DNA of 64,000 nucleotides, from NCBI GenBank assembly GCA_964557575.1, contig CAZLBC010000007.1:39511-103510 (forward strand), written 5' to 3'. Below the pieces are notes generated by a model. The model worked only from the letters and a program-made list of their open reading frames with translations. It made no database searches and had not been told where the DNA came from. The translations under genes and the position numbers were made by a program. How positions within the stretch are numbered: the stretch's first letter is position 1; every line of letters starts with the position of its first letter. Positions 8,922 through 18,596 of the stretch are shown here, one piece after another. The stretch comes from CAZLBC01 sp964557575 (GTDB lineage Bacteria > Planctomycetota > Phycisphaerae > SM23-33).

Positions 8922-11900
8922 ATGGCGAGGAAACAGTCAACTCGCTCTTCCGCGGTCAAGGGGGGTAGGAGTGCTTCTTCAAGTCGGGAGTTATATCCGC
9001 GCGGCCGGCGAGCCAAGTCCGCAGCAGGCAAGTCGAAATCCGGTTCGAAAAAACGCCACCAGAGAATCAAGTTCAGGTGCAAGTGCGGGAAGGTATTCGT
9101 CGAAAGCGCCCGCCACGCCGGACGGAGGGTTCGCTGCCGGACCTGCGGTGAGATCATCCGTATCCCGCAAGTCAAAAAGAGGGTTGTCGCAACCCTCGTT
9201 CAGATCACGGCGAAGGAAAAGCCCGACAAGAGCAACCCGCATGAGGTTGCGCTTTCCGATGTGATTGATTCCGAGGGGAAAATCATTTTCGAGTGCGCCT
9301 GCGGCCACAAGTTCCGCGTGGAGCCATCCAACAGCGGGCGCAAGGCGCAGTGCCCGACCTGTAAACGTTTTCTTCGCGTCCCTGAAATCGAAGAGGAGGG
9401 CGCGCCTTCCACCGAAAAGAAAAAGAAGAAGACAACGAAAAAGAAATCGAAATCGTCCGGGCGTTCCGATGCCGCCGCGAAAAAACCCGCCCCCGAAGAA
9501 AACCGCAAAGACCTCGATGATACGGGCGGCACCGACGTGATGGACCTCGATGGCCTGGGGGATGCCGATGCAGAGGATATGGAGGAAGAAGAAGACGCCG
9601 GAGAGATCGAAGCTCTCCATGGAGAGGCACCGCTCGACGAAACGGATACCGGCGACGCCATCGAGGATGAACACGAGGAAGAAGAGGCGGACGAAGAGCC
9701 GCCGGGCGCGAAAACCGACATATTCGATGAATTGCGGGCGATGAAATCCGAGGCGGACAAGCTCTTCGCCTCGGTCGACGAAAACGCCGACAACTGGGAT
9801 CCCGAGTTGGCCAAGACGGCTATAGAGGAAGCCGAAAAAGACATCATTCGATCCGAGGAACTGATCGAAAAGGAAACCAGCCGGGCTACCGAGGCCCGGA
9901 AGGCCGTCGAGGAAGTAACGAAGTCCAAGGAAAAAGAAATAGAACGGCTCCGACAGATGCTGGAGGATGCTCAACATCGGGCCCAAAAGGCGGAAGAAGA
10001 CAAGGGCGAAATCGAGCGGGAAAAATCAAAAATAGAGAGGGAAAACCGGGAACTGGCGGATCGGGCGAAGGCAGATCACACCGAGCAGTCGCAGGCGGTC
10101 CAGGAAGCCAGGAGCCTCCTGGAGGAAGCATCGAGGGAGTCCAGAAAAGAACTTCAGCGGCTCAGGGCCGAGGCCGAATCGGCCATGAAACGGGCGGCAC
10201 AGGAAGAAGAGGCCCGAAAAGAAGCGGAGGAACGCGCTCGGAAGATCGAAAATGAAATGAAAGATCGACTCGATTCGGTGGAGAGCGCCCGCCAGGAGGC
10301 CGAGGAGAAAAAGCAAAAATCCATCGAGGAACTTTCCCGGCTCAAGGGCGATGCCGAGTCGGCCATGAAGCGGGCACAGGAGGAGGCAGTGGCCCGGAAG
10401 GCCGCCGAGGAACGGGCACGGGAGGCCGAGCAACGGATAGAACAGGAACAGCGCGCCCACCAGGCCGCCCTGGAAGAAACACGAAAGAGAGCCGAGCAAT
10501 CGTCCACGGAGATTCAGGAAGAACTCGACAAACTCCGGTCTGAAGCCGAGTCGGCCATCAAGCGGGCGGAAGAAGAGCAGCAGGCACGCCAGGAAACCGA
10601 GAAACGAATCAACTCGGTTACCACGCAACTCAAGGAGCGCGAGAACCTGGTAAAAGAGGCCCAGCAGATCGTCAGCCAGGTCACCCAGAAGAGCGAGCAG
10701 GAACTGTCACGGCTTCGGGTGGAGGCGGAGTCGGCCATGAAGCGGGCGGCACAGGAGGGAGATGCCAGGAAAAAAGCCGAGGAGGAAAGCCGCCAGGCCT
10801 GGGAGCAGATGGAGCAGGAACAGGCTGAACGGGAGGCGGCAATTCAGGAGGCCAGGGCGGCAGCAGAGGCGGCCTCAAAGAAATCGAACGATGAACTGGA
10901 ACGGCTGCGCGAGGAAATGGAAGAAACCAAGCAACGCGCCCAGCAGGAACTCGATGCCCGCCGCAAGGCCGAAGAATTGCTCTCCACCGCCGAGGAGCGT
11001 GTCAACGAGGCCAGGGAAGCCGCCGAACAGAAACAGCAGGAGGCCGAAGAGGAATCGCGAAAATCCCGCGAGGAACTCGAACAGCAGCGGGCAGAAGCCC
11101 AGCAGGCTCTCGAAAAGGCAGCCGAGGAAGAGGAATCCCGGAAGGCCGCCGAGAAGAGGGTCGCGGAGATAAACCAGAAAATACAGGCCGAAGAGGAAGA
11201 AAGCAGAAGGAAGTTGGAAGCGGCGAAGCGCGAGGCCGAACAGATGGTCCAGAACTCCGAAGAGGAGCTCAACCACCTCCGGTCCGAGGCCGAGTCCGCC
11301 ATGAAACGGGCGACTGAAGAGGAACAGGCGCGAAAAACCACCGAAGCCAATCTTCTCGAGGCCAGTAAGAAAATAGAAGAACAGGAAAAGGCCGTCCTGG
11401 AAGCTCAGCAGGCCATGGAGGAATCCAACCGGGAATACGAGGAGCAGCTCCAGAAACTCCAGGAAGAGGCGGATGCCGCCAGGAAACGGGCCGAACAGGA
11501 GGAAGAGTCCCGGAAGGCCGCGGAACAGAGCGTCCAGGAGGTCAGGGCACGAATAGAAGAACACCAGAAGGCGCTCCAGATCGCCAAGGCCGCCGCCGAG
11601 GAAACCTCCCGCGAGTCTGCCGATGAAATCGAGCGGATTCGGGCTGAAGCCGAAGCCGCCATGGCGCGGGCACAGGAGGAAGAAGAGGCGCGGCTCGCTG
11701 CCGAGCAGAAAGTGCGCGAAGTCCAGGAGCACATAGAACAGGAGAAAGAAACCCAGCAGCAGCGCGCGGAAGAAGCCGCCCGGAAGGCCGAGGAACTCCA
11801 GCGAAGTTACCAGGAAGAAATCAACAAGCTCCGACAGGAAGCGGCGGCGGCCCAGGAGGCTACCCGGCAGGAAGAAGAGTCGCGCAAAAAGGCCGAAGAG

Positions 11901-13565
11901 GAACTTTCAAACTTTCACCAGAAAATAGAAGATCTCGAGACAACGCGCAACGAGGCCGAAGAAAAGGCCCGGCGGGAAGCCGAGGAGATCCGCAGGAAAT
12001 CCGAGGAGGAAATCGCCCGCCTCCAGGCCGAGGCCGAGGCCGCGACCAAGATGGCCCAGGAGGAAAAGGAAGGCCGTGAGGCGGCGGAGAGCAGGGCGAG
12101 CGAGATCCAGGAAAAGATCAGGGAGGCCGAGGAGGCGCAGGTCAGGGCCGAGGAGGAGGCCCAGCGGAAGGCACAGGAAATCATCGATGCCTCGTCCGCC
12201 GAAATAGACAAACTGCGACAGGAATCGCAGGCGGCGAAGACAAAACTCGAAGAAGAATCCGAATCCCGGAAGAGCGCCGAGGAACAGTTCGAGGAACTGC
12301 AGCGGCGCATCGAGGAACGGGAGGCCGCCCAGCGGCGGGCCATCGAGGAAGCCCAGGGCGAAGTAGAAGAGACGAGAAAGCAATCGGAAGAGGAAATACT
12401 GCGTCTGAAAGAAGAAGCCGAGGCGGCGACATCCGCGGCACGAGAGGAAACCGAGGCCCGCCGGGAGGCCGAGGAGAAAGCCAAGGAAACCGCCGCCAAG
12501 CTCGAAAGCGAGGAAAAAGCCCGTCAGGCCGCGGCGGAAAAGGCACGCGAGGAGGCCGAGTCGACCGTCGAGCAGACCAGGCAGGAACTCGAAAAGCTCA
12601 GGAGCGAAGCACAAGAGGCGATGGACAAGGCGGCTGCCGGCGAAGAATCCCGGCGGGAAGCGGAGGAAGCCCTGAGAAGCGTTACATCGGAAATAGCGGC
12701 TCATCACCAGGCGCAGGAAGAAGCGGCCAAGGAACATCGCGAGGAAATGGCGGTCGCCTCGCAGAGCCTCAACGAGGTACTCGATACCATTGACGACGCC
12801 GGAGAGCTGGATGACGGCGATCTGATCGCGGATGAAGTAGTGGCTTTAGAAGTCGCGCCGGAACCGGGAACCGATACCGGGGTATCCGATGCGGAACCCG
12901 GGGATTTCGAACTTGAAGGAGAATCCGCGGTAGAGCAACTGGCCGAAGAACTGGAGATTGAGCACACCCGGGACGGGACCGAGGAATCGCCCCCCGCTGA
13001 AGACATTGAAATACACGAACCCGAGGAGAAGGCCCCGCCGCAGGAACCGGAGCACACACCGGCGACGGAGACAATGCCTGAAGAAGAGATAGGCGACATC
13101 ACCATCGTGTATACGCCGGTTCCCGGCGGCCAGTGGCACATGGATGTTCCCTCCGCCTTCAAAAAGGCCTCCTTGCCCCTCTACCGGCTGTGCATTTCGG
13201 TGGATGGTGAAGAACTCAAGAGCGTCGACGTCCAACCCCTGATCAAAGCGATCGTGGATACAATCGGAAGATCCGCAAAAGACACGTTTGCCATTGAAGT
13301 CAGGCCGTGGTCGCCGGACATAGGAAAAGCCGTGGTCATCAGGTGTATCGTGCGAAAGGAAACCCGGAGGCTTCTGGGCACGAAGTCTTCGCTCGAACTG
13401 GAGGGAGAGCTTCTTTCACCCGACAGTACCGCCGTTCACTACTCCCAGAAGAAAACCCTGAACGCGGAATTTACGGGTGAAAGCCGCAGCATGAAAGACC
13501 TCATTGATACTGCATGCGAACTTGCACAGCAGATCGCCGACAAAATGATCAAAACGGCCGGATGA
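8922..13565 (+). CDS. Giant zinc-ribbon/coiled-coil repeat protein
   Basis: This 1547-residue protein is built in four parts. Residues 1-155 are basic and carry two zinc-ribbon-like modules: C53, C55, C72, C75 and C125, C127, C144, C147, each a CxC...CxxC arrangement. Residues 155-290 are strongly acidic. Residues about 300-1340 are a continuous coiled coil made of about 14 degenerate repeats of 60-64 residues, each opening like LRxEAESAMKRAxEEExxRK. Residues about 1400-1547 form a globular C-terminal domain beginning near DITIVYTPVPGGQW, with no family recognised. No signal peptide or membrane helix is seen, so it should be cytoplasmic. The length of the coil suggests a filament or scaffold of order 150 nm if fully extended. 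Function unknown. It sits 11 bp before another zinc-ribbon coiled-coil gene. Confidence 0.85.
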   Translation: MARKQSTRSSAVKGGRSASSSRELYPRGRRAKSAAGKSKSGSKKRHQRIKFRCKCGKVFVESARHAGRRVRCRTCGEIIRIPQVKKRVVATLVQITAKEKPDKSNPHEVALSDVIDSEGKIIFECACGHKFRVEPSNSGRKAQCPTCKRFLRVPEIEEEGAPSTEKKKKKTTKKKSKSSGRSDAAAKKPAPEENRKDLDDTGGTDVMDLDGLGDADAEDMEEEEDAGEIEALHGEAPLDETDTGDAIEDEHEEEEADEEPPGAKTDIFDELRAMKSEADKLFASVDENADNWDPELAKTAIEEAEKDIIRSEELIEKETSRATEARKAVEEVTKSKEKEIERLRQMLEDAQHRAQKAEEDKGEIEREKSKIERENRELADRAKADHTEQSQAVQEARSLLEEASRESRKELQRLRAEAESAMKRAAQEEEARKEAEERARKIENEMKDRLDSVESARQEAEEKKQKSIEELSRLKGDAESAMKRAQEEAVARKAAEERAREAEQRIEQEQRAHQAALEETRKRAEQSSTEIQEELDKLRSEAESAIKRAEEEQQARQETEKRINSVTTQLKERENLVKEAQQIVSQVTQKSEQELSRLRVEAESAMKRAAQEGDARKKAEEESRQAWEQMEQEQAEREAAIQEARAAAEAASKKSNDELERLREEMEETKQRAQQELDARRKAEELLSTAEERVNEAREAAEQKQQEAEEESRKSREELEQQRAEAQQALEKAAEEEESRKAAEKRVAEINQKIQAEEEESRRKLEAAKREAEQMVQNSEEELNHLRSEAESAMKRATEEEQARKTTEANLLEASKKIEEQEKAVLEAQQAMEESNREYEEQLQKLQEEADAARKRAEQEEESRKAAEQSVQEVRARIEEHQKALQIAKAAAEETSRESADEIERIRAEAEAAMARAQEEEEARLAAEQKVREVQEHIEQEKETQQQRAEEAARKAEELQRSYQEEINKLRQEAAAAQEATRQEEESRKKAEEELSNFHQKIEDLETTRNEAEEKARREAEEIRRKSEEEIARLQAEAEAATKMAQEEKEGREAAESRASEIQEKIREAEEAQVRAEEEAQRKAQEIIDASSAEIDKLRQESQAAKTKLEEESESRKSAEEQFEELQRRIEEREAAQRRAIEEAQGEVEETRKQSEEEILRLKEEAEAATSAAREETEARREAEEKAKETAAKLESEEKARQAAAEKAREEAESTVEQTRQELEKLRSEAQEAMDKAAAGEESRREAEEALRSVTSEIAAHHQAQEEAAKEHREEMAVASQSLNEVLDTIDDAGELDDGDLIADEVVALEVAPEPGTDTGVSDAEPGDFELEGESAVEQLAEELEIEHTRDGTEESPPAEDIEIHEPEEKAPPQEPEHTPATETMPEEEIGDITIVYTPVPGGQWHMDVPSAFKKASLPLYRLCISVDGEELKSVDVQPLIKAIVDTIGRSAKDTFAIEVRPWSPDIGKAVVIRCIVRKETRRLLGTKSSLELEGELLSPDSTAVHYSQKKTLNAEFTGESRSMKDLIDTACELAQQIADKMIKTAG
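9900..12780 (+). repeat. About 14 degenerate tandem coding repeats of 60-64 codons
   Basis: The coiled-coil part of the giant gene is periodic at 180-192 bases. Recurrent islands encode EAESAMKRA followed by ARKxAEE, and the units are clearly related but diverged, which implies old internal duplication followed by drift. Unit boundaries are conventional, taken at the Leu-Arg/Lys opening each unit. Confidence 0.7.
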
Positions 13566-13576
13566 TTTGAATACTG

Positions 13577-15796
13577 ATGATCAGGTGCTATTGCAGTACG
13601 TGCGGTTTGTACATCATCGTCCCGGACCAGTTCGAGGGGGGCAAAGGGCGTTGTCCGCGGTGCGATTCCAGTCTCCGCATACCCAAACGGGATGCGGTGA
13701 ACCTGCCGGATTCCCATAAGGCGAACATCCGCTTTTTCGCGTTCCCTTCCGCCCCGGCGGCCGGCACAACTGAAAAAGCCCGTGCCGTAACCGAAAAAGA
13801 CGGTCGCAGCGTCAAGTACAAGTGCAACGATTGCCTGGAACGCTTCGAAAGCCTCAACCCTGATTCTCCGCAGGCACAAACATGTCCTTCGTGCGGAACG
13901 GCGAACACCGCCGTCGTAAAAAAGGATATCGCCTTTCACCGGCCTTCCGATCCGGATTCCGGCAACAGCGGCGCCGACGACCGCGCGACTGCCGAAACCA
14001 CGACTGACGATACTGACGATGAACGCGACATTCAAAAGCGCGTGCATGAAAATATCGAGATGCTCAGGGCCAAAGCCGAGGCCGAGGCGAAGCTGGCCGA
14101 TGAGACGGCAACGCCGGAACCGACCTCCTCATCTTACGACACAGACACCATTGCCGAACAGGAAGACACGACACTTGAATCGCTGCCGGTGACTGAGGAT
14201 ATACCCTCCGATCTCTACATCCCCGAAGCCCTTCCCGCCGATGAAGGGGAGGTGAAAACCGGTAGCGCGGACGGGGGCGGGGATGGTGAACCCTCCCGGG
14301 AAACACCTGGATCCGGACAGGGGCACATCGACACACGCGATCGCGAGGACGGCGCGCCGGTCAAGACGCTGGGCCAAACGTCACCGGTGGATCAAACCGA
14401 GCCCCGCGACACAGAGGAAGCAACACGCGCGACGGACAAAAAGACGGCGGAGAAAAAGAGTATCCCCGCCGGAACCGTTGTCGATACCACGGATCAGAGG
14501 ATCGAAAAGGAGCTTCAAAACAAAGCCACGGCACAGGAAACATTCGAGGGGCTGGTCAGCGAAGCCGAGACATCCCTGGATACGATCTACGGCAAAATCG
14601 ACGCGCTCGGCCGTAAAACTGAACATACCACAAAACAGGCACTTGCCAAAATAGAAGAGCAGAAAGAGGCCGGTGAACGCGAAATCGGGACGATAATCGA
14701 GAGGGAAAAGAATGCCCAAATGGAGATCGAAAAGGCCCGCAGTGTTCTCCGCAAGGCCGAGGCCGCCTACAACGACCTGGTAGAGAATCGAGAGTATCTC
14801 ACGATTGAAAACCGGGAAATCGTCGACAAACTGGAGAAGCGACTCCGCGGATTCGAACAATCGATAGAGCAGTCCAGCAACAGGGCGAAAAAAGATGTCG
14901 ACAGCAGAAAATTCGCTGTCACCAAGATCATCGACGGGCAAAAGAGGAGAGACAGCCAGGATAACACCGTCGGCTCGGAACGCCAGGCGATCCGGCATGA
15001 AACGCACCGCCTTCGCGAGGCCTGCGAGGAACTCCTCGAGTTGATCTCACGGAGGGTCGAAAGCCTTTCAGAGGCAAAAACAATACTACAGGAATTCAGG
15101 GACTGGGAACATTCGCTCGCCGACGGCAGCTACAGCAAAATGGAATCGGCCTCCTTCATGAAAAAGGCCGGCCCGCCGGACGCGGAACCCGATGTTAACA
15201 ACGAAGAAACACTGGACGGCGGGGGCGTGTTACACGACGACGCGCAGTGGCGATACAAGGCCGACGGCAGAGAACACGGGCCGCTGCCCCTCAAAGAAAT
15301 CAGGCGGTTGATACTGGACCGGACTCTGGACGGCCAGACAATGGTACGGCACGGAGAAGGCTTTCTCTGGGGACCGGCGGGATCGTTCCCGGAGTTGAAA
15401 GAAGCCGTGGAATCTATAAAAAAGGCGGAGGCAAACGGTGAACGAAAAGCTGCTGCCCCGACAACAACACTGTCCGAGGGCTGCGGGATCATGATTGCCG
15501 TCATGATAATAGTCCTCGCCTGCACCGCGACACACGCGGTTATCATACTGTTTACAGAAGCCGTACCCGATACCATTTCTCTCTCGGTCAACCTCGCGCT
15601 CGGCGGGTCAAGTCTGCTGCTGCTGATTTTCGGATCATACTTCATAATCCGTCACTACCGCGAATTCACCCTTTCTTCGACAGGGTTAAAAACCGCGATG
15701 GTAATGAGCATAGCGGGTTTCTTTGTATGTTTCGCTACGGCCCTGGTATTCTCGTACCTTTCTATTGCGGCCGCGCCCGCCGAAATGCTTCGTTGA
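13577..15796 (+). CDS. Zinc-ribbon, coiled-coil, GYF-like membrane protein
   Basis: This 739-residue protein opens with two zinc-ribbon-like modules (CYCSTCGLYI with GKGRCPRC, then KCNDCLERF with CPSCG). A long acidic low-complexity region follows, then a coiled coil at about residues 300-510. Residues about 553-608 read WRYKADGREHGPLPLKEIRR and onward, a GYF_2/DUF4339-type domain that usually binds proline-rich peptides. Three C-terminal membrane helices follow at about 635-660, 671-692 and 708-735. The N-terminal double zinc ribbon is closely similar to the small protein at 43587-43979. The start ATG 13577 is 11 bp after the giant coiled-coil gene, suggesting co-transcription and a joint structural role at the membrane. 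The function is inferred only from domains. Confidence 0.8.
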   Translation: MIRCYCSTCGLYIIVPDQFEGGKGRCPRCDSSLRIPKRDAVNLPDSHKANIRFFAFPSAPAAGTTEKARAVTEKDGRSVKYKCNDCLERFESLNPDSPQAQTCPSCGTANTAVVKKDIAFHRPSDPDSGNSGADDRATAETTTDDTDDERDIQKRVHENIEMLRAKAEAEAKLADETATPEPTSSSYDTDTIAEQEDTTLESLPVTEDIPSDLYIPEALPADEGEVKTGSADGGGDGEPSRETPGSGQGHIDTRDREDGAPVKTLGQTSPVDQTEPRDTEEATRATDKKTAEKKSIPAGTVVDTTDQRIEKELQNKATAQETFEGLVSEAETSLDTIYGKIDALGRKTEHTTKQALAKIEEQKEAGEREIGTIIEREKNAQMEIEKARSVLRKAEAAYNDLVENREYLTIENREIVDKLEKRLRGFEQSIEQSSNRAKKDVDSRKFAVTKIIDGQKRRDSQDNTVGSERQAIRHETHRLREACEELLELISRRVESLSEAKTILQEFRDWEHSLADGSYSKMESASFMKKAGPPDAEPDVNNEETLDGGGVLHDDAQWRYKADGREHGPLPLKEIRRLILDRTLDGQTMVRHGEGFLWGPAGSFPELKEAVESIKKAEANGERKAAAPTTTLSEGCGIMIAVMIIVLACTATHAVIILFTEAVPDTISLSVNLALGGSSLLLLIFGSYFIIRHYREFTLSSTGLKTAMVMSIAGFFVCFATALVFSYLSIAAAPAEMLR

Positions 15797-15905
15797 CAGC
15801 ACATCGAGGCGATCTCCTCAACCGCGGCCCGCGCCGCGGGCAGAAACCCGGCTGTCGCCGGCATCGCTTGACTTTTTCAGACTCCTGCCATACAGTCTCT
15901 CGATC

Positions 15906-16889
15906 ATGAGAGTACTTTCAGGAATACAACCTTCCGGTCGTCTTCATCTGGGTAATTATTTCGGCGCAATCAGGCAATTTCTCACGTTGCAGGAAGAGGG
16001 GCACGAGTGCTTCTATTTCCTGGCAAACTACCATGCGCTGACCTCGATCAAGGATGCCGATCTGCTGCGGCAGCTCACCGTTCACCTCGCCGCCGGATAC
16101 CTGGCCCTCGGCGTCGATCCGGAACGATCAGTGTTCTTTCTCCAGTCAGACGTGCCGGCGGTGACGGAACTCTGCTGGTTTCTCAACGCCGTCTGTCCCG
16201 TCGGGCTCATGAAAAAATCTCATGCCTACAAGGATAAAGTCGCGCAGGGGGCCCAACCCAATATGGCGCTGTTCGATTATCCCGTCCTGCAGGCCGCGGA
16301 CATACTCGTCTACGACGCCAATCTGGTACCGGTGGGGCAGGACCAAAAGCAGCATATCGAAATGACCCGCGATCTCGCGGTGAAATTCAACGCGGTCTTC
16401 GGCGATGAATGCCTGAAGATTCCCGAGCCGATGATTATCACGGATGTTGCGGTGGTACCCGGCGTCGACGGCCGTAAAATGTCCAAGAGTTACGACAATA
16501 CGATAGAGATTTTTCAGACACCCAAACAAACCGCAAAGATATGCGGCAAGATCGTCACCGACAGCACACCGCTGGAAGAACCCAAGGACCCGGAACACTG
16601 CAACGTGTTCGCGCTCCTCAATCTGCTGGCGCCGCCGGAGGAAATCGAGCAGATCGCCGGCAACTACTCGGGCGGCAATTACGGCTACGGCCAGGCAAAA
16701 AAACGGCTGGCCGAACTGATCAACGAGCGATTTGCCGCAGCGCGGGAGACATACGCCAAACTTGAAAACGATTCCGACACCGTGCTGGATATCCTTCGTG
16801 AAGGCGGTAAAAAGGCACGCATGGTATCCGAGAAAACCCTTTCCAGGGTGCGCCGGGCATCGGGTATCGTGGCGACGGTTACCGGATGA
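15906..16889 (+). CDS. trpS: Tryptophanyl-tRNA synthetase
   Basis: TrpRS charges tRNA-Trp with tryptophan, using ATP. The 327-residue class I enzyme starts MRVLSGIQPSGRLHLGNYFG, where the HLGN is the HIGH-type ATP motif, and has KMSKS in GRKMSKSYDNTI. The binding-pocket segments FLLQSD-like (FFLQSDVPAV), ADILVYDANLVPVGQDQKQH and the C-terminal anticodon-binding helices are all present. The start ATG 15906 fits the family exactly; the open frame extending upstream to 15723 is not coding. The stop overlaps into the next gene region (stop TGA 16887-16889, next ATG 16890), so trpS and scpA are probably translated from one message. Confidence 0.97.
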   Translation: MRVLSGIQPSGRLHLGNYFGAIRQFLTLQEEGHECFYFLANYHALTSIKDADLLRQLTVHLAAGYLALGVDPERSVFFLQSDVPAVTELCWFLNAVCPVGLMKKSHAYKDKVAQGAQPNMALFDYPVLQAADILVYDANLVPVGQDQKQHIEMTRDLAVKFNAVFGDECLKIPEPMIITDVAVVPGVDGRKMSKSYDNTIEIFQTPKQTAKICGKIVTDSTPLEEPKDPEHCNVFALLNLLAPPEEIEQIAGNYSGGNYGYGQAKKRLAELINERFAAARETYAKLENDSDTVLDILREGGKKARMVSEKTLSRVRRASGIVATVTG

Positions 16890-17675
16890 ATGCCGATGGC
16901 GGATTACAAGGTAAACCTCAACATCTATCACGGCCCGATGGACCTCCTGCTGTATCTTATTAAGAAGGAAGAGGTCGATATCCATTCCGTACCCATAGCA
17001 TCAATCACGCAACAGTACATCGAGTACGTGGGGATCATAAGGCAGATAGATCCGAATATATCCGGTGAATTCCTCGTGCTGGCCGCCACTCTTCTTGAAA
17101 TCAAGACACGTTCCATGCTTCCGGCTAACGAAGCCGAAAACGCCGAAGACGATGATTTTTCGGATCCCCGCATCGACCTTGTCAGACAATTGCTGGAATA
17201 CAAGCAGTTCAAGGATGCGGCACGGGAACTCGATTCTCTCGCCGAACAGCGGTCGATGCAGTTCCATCGCGCACCGGCGGCGATCGAGGACGACATGCCG
17301 GAAATAGACATGGATGATGTGCAGATATGGGATCTCTTTGAGGCATTCCGGTCGGTAATGGATGCCGTCGGAAGCATGCCCGGACAGAGAGAAATCATCT
17401 ACGATGACACTCCCCAGGAACTGCACCAGATGGACATCCTGGACCGTCTCGAACGCGCCGGCACGGTTTCTTTCAGATCTCTTTTCGAAGGCAGAAACAG
17501 CCGGCCTGAAATCTGCGGCGTGTTTCTCGCGATACTCGAACTTGTCCGGGCAAAACAGATCCTCGTGAAAAAACCGCGCGGAACAGCCGAACTCCAGCTT
17601 GAATTACGGCCCGACCGGCAACAACACCGTGACGGGGACGCATCGGAAAAAGAAGACCGCAATGACGCGAAATAA
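16890..17675 (+). CDS. scpA: Segregation and condensation protein A
   Basis: ScpA is the kleisin subunit that joins SMC and ScpB in the bacterial condensin complex. The 261-residue product begins with the diagnostic NIYHGPMDLLLYLIKKEE (KNFEGPLDLLLHLI in other species), followed by VDIHSVPIASITQQYIEY and EFLVLAATLLEIKTRSMLP. The C-terminal winged-helix region includes SFRSLFEGRNSRPEICGVFL and AILELVRAKQI. It directly abuts trpS with no spacer. An ATG at 16896 is an equally possible start. No scpB follows, since a gene on the opposite strand begins convergently 14 bp on; scpB must be elsewhere. Confidence 0.95.
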   Translation: MPMADYKVNLNIYHGPMDLLLYLIKKEEVDIHSVPIASITQQYIEYVGIIRQIDPNISGEFLVLAATLLEIKTRSMLPANEAENAEDDDFSDPRIDLVRQLLEYKQFKDAARELDSLAEQRSMQFHRAPAAIEDDMPEIDMDDVQIWDLFEAFRSVMDAVGSMPGQREIIYDDTPQELHQMDILDRLERAGTVSFRSLFEGRNSRPEICGVFLAILELVRAKQILVKKPRGTAELQLELRPDRQQHRDGDASEKEDRNDAK

Positions 17676-17689
17676 CAGGGGACGACCGC

Positions 17690-18544
17690 CTAACTGCCCC
17701 CGGCCGTAATCACATGTGGTTCTGTCTGAAGTTTGATGTCGCTGTGAGCCGGGCGGCCACGTGACGGGTCTCTGTTCGGCGGGATGGCGAAATCAACCGG
17801 CGTGCTCTTTCCGTCCATGTCGATATGAACCGAGAGCGCGGGGTAATAGGCGACCGAGATGTTCTCCCACGTCTTCGGGAGGGTCCTGACCCGCCGCAGT
17901 GTCCGTGCCGCGTTCTTCTGGCGTTCCCATCCGCCCCCGCGTTTCCGGAAATACCAGATGTCGATTCGCCATATCATGCTCTCGGTGTGCAACTTCCCCC
18001 CGCCCTCGTGAAACGCCTTGGTCCTGATCAGTTCGACCAGGACGACCGCGCGGTCACCGTATCCCTTGAGATACAACACGCGCCGATAACCGTGAAAACC
18101 GTTGAATTCCTGTATAAAATCAAGTAATTCGCGGGCGTCTTTCTGAGTAAAATCTTCGGTACGGTCCGGCGGTATGCCAAGCTGCTTTTTCCTCACCTCG
18201 GCGAGTTTTTTCATTCCCGCGTCGAGGACATCCAGATCGACACCCTCTATGCTGCGATCCCGGGGAGTCTGCACGCAAATGTCATAGGTTGCGTTGCCCG
18301 GCAGAGAAGAAAAGACGAAACGTCCCGTCTGCCGATCGAATGATTCCGGTTCGAAATGATCCCCCGTGACCCGGGAGACCAGAAATATCCTTTTGATCTT
18401 TTCCGCGGGTTTGATCGTTCCCGAAATATCTCCCCGGGCAATCTTAATCGGCGGGTCCTCGGGGATCGGTACCGACTGCTTATCGGCCGTAACCGCTGTC
18501 ACCAGCAACGCAATGCAGGTCGGAATGGACAGGCGAAAAAGCAT
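17690..18544 (-). CDS. Hypothetical exported protein
   Basis: This 284-residue protein begins with MLFRLSIPTCIALLVTAVTA, a good signal peptide with possible cleavage after the alanine near residue 20. The mature part starts with an acidic, proline-containing linker and then a strand-rich region (RGDISGTIKPAEKIKRIFLV, GRFVFSSLPGNATYDI) that resembles a carboxypeptidase-regulatory or SdrD-like beta-sandwich. A mixed alpha/beta part follows, containing HGYRRVLYLKGYGDRAVVLV. No catalytic motif is recognised. It lies between scpA and hemW, in the same orientation as hemW 52 bp downstream of it. Probably periplasmic; function unknown. Confidence 0.75.
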   Translation of the reverse strand: MLFRLSIPTCIALLVTAVTADKQSVPIPEDPPIKIARGDISGTIKPAEKIKRIFLVSRVTGDHFEPESFDRQTGRFVFSSLPGNATYDICVQTPRDRSIEGVDLDVLDAGMKKLAEVRKKQLGIPPDRTEDFTQKDARELLDFIQEFNGFHGYRRVLYLKGYGDRAVVLVELIRTKAFHEGGGKLHTESMIWRIDIWYFRKRGGGWERQKNAARTLRRVRTLPKTWENISVAYYPALSVHIDMDGKSTPVDFAIPPNRDPSRGRPAHSDIKLQTEPHVITAGGS

Positions 18545-18596
18545 CCTGTACGTATTCTACCGCCATACGGGATCGCCTGTCCAGTACCCCGGCGTG

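Noticed and set aside
11907..12737. Long antisense frames opposite the coiled-coil gene
   Set aside because: They are shadows caused by the biased codons for Glu, Ala and Arg and read as low-complexity Leu/Phe/Ser strings.
9900..12780. Periodic repeats considered as a CRISPR array or satellite
   Set aside because: They are coding, about 180-192 bp long and diverged; they encode coiled-coil units of one protein.
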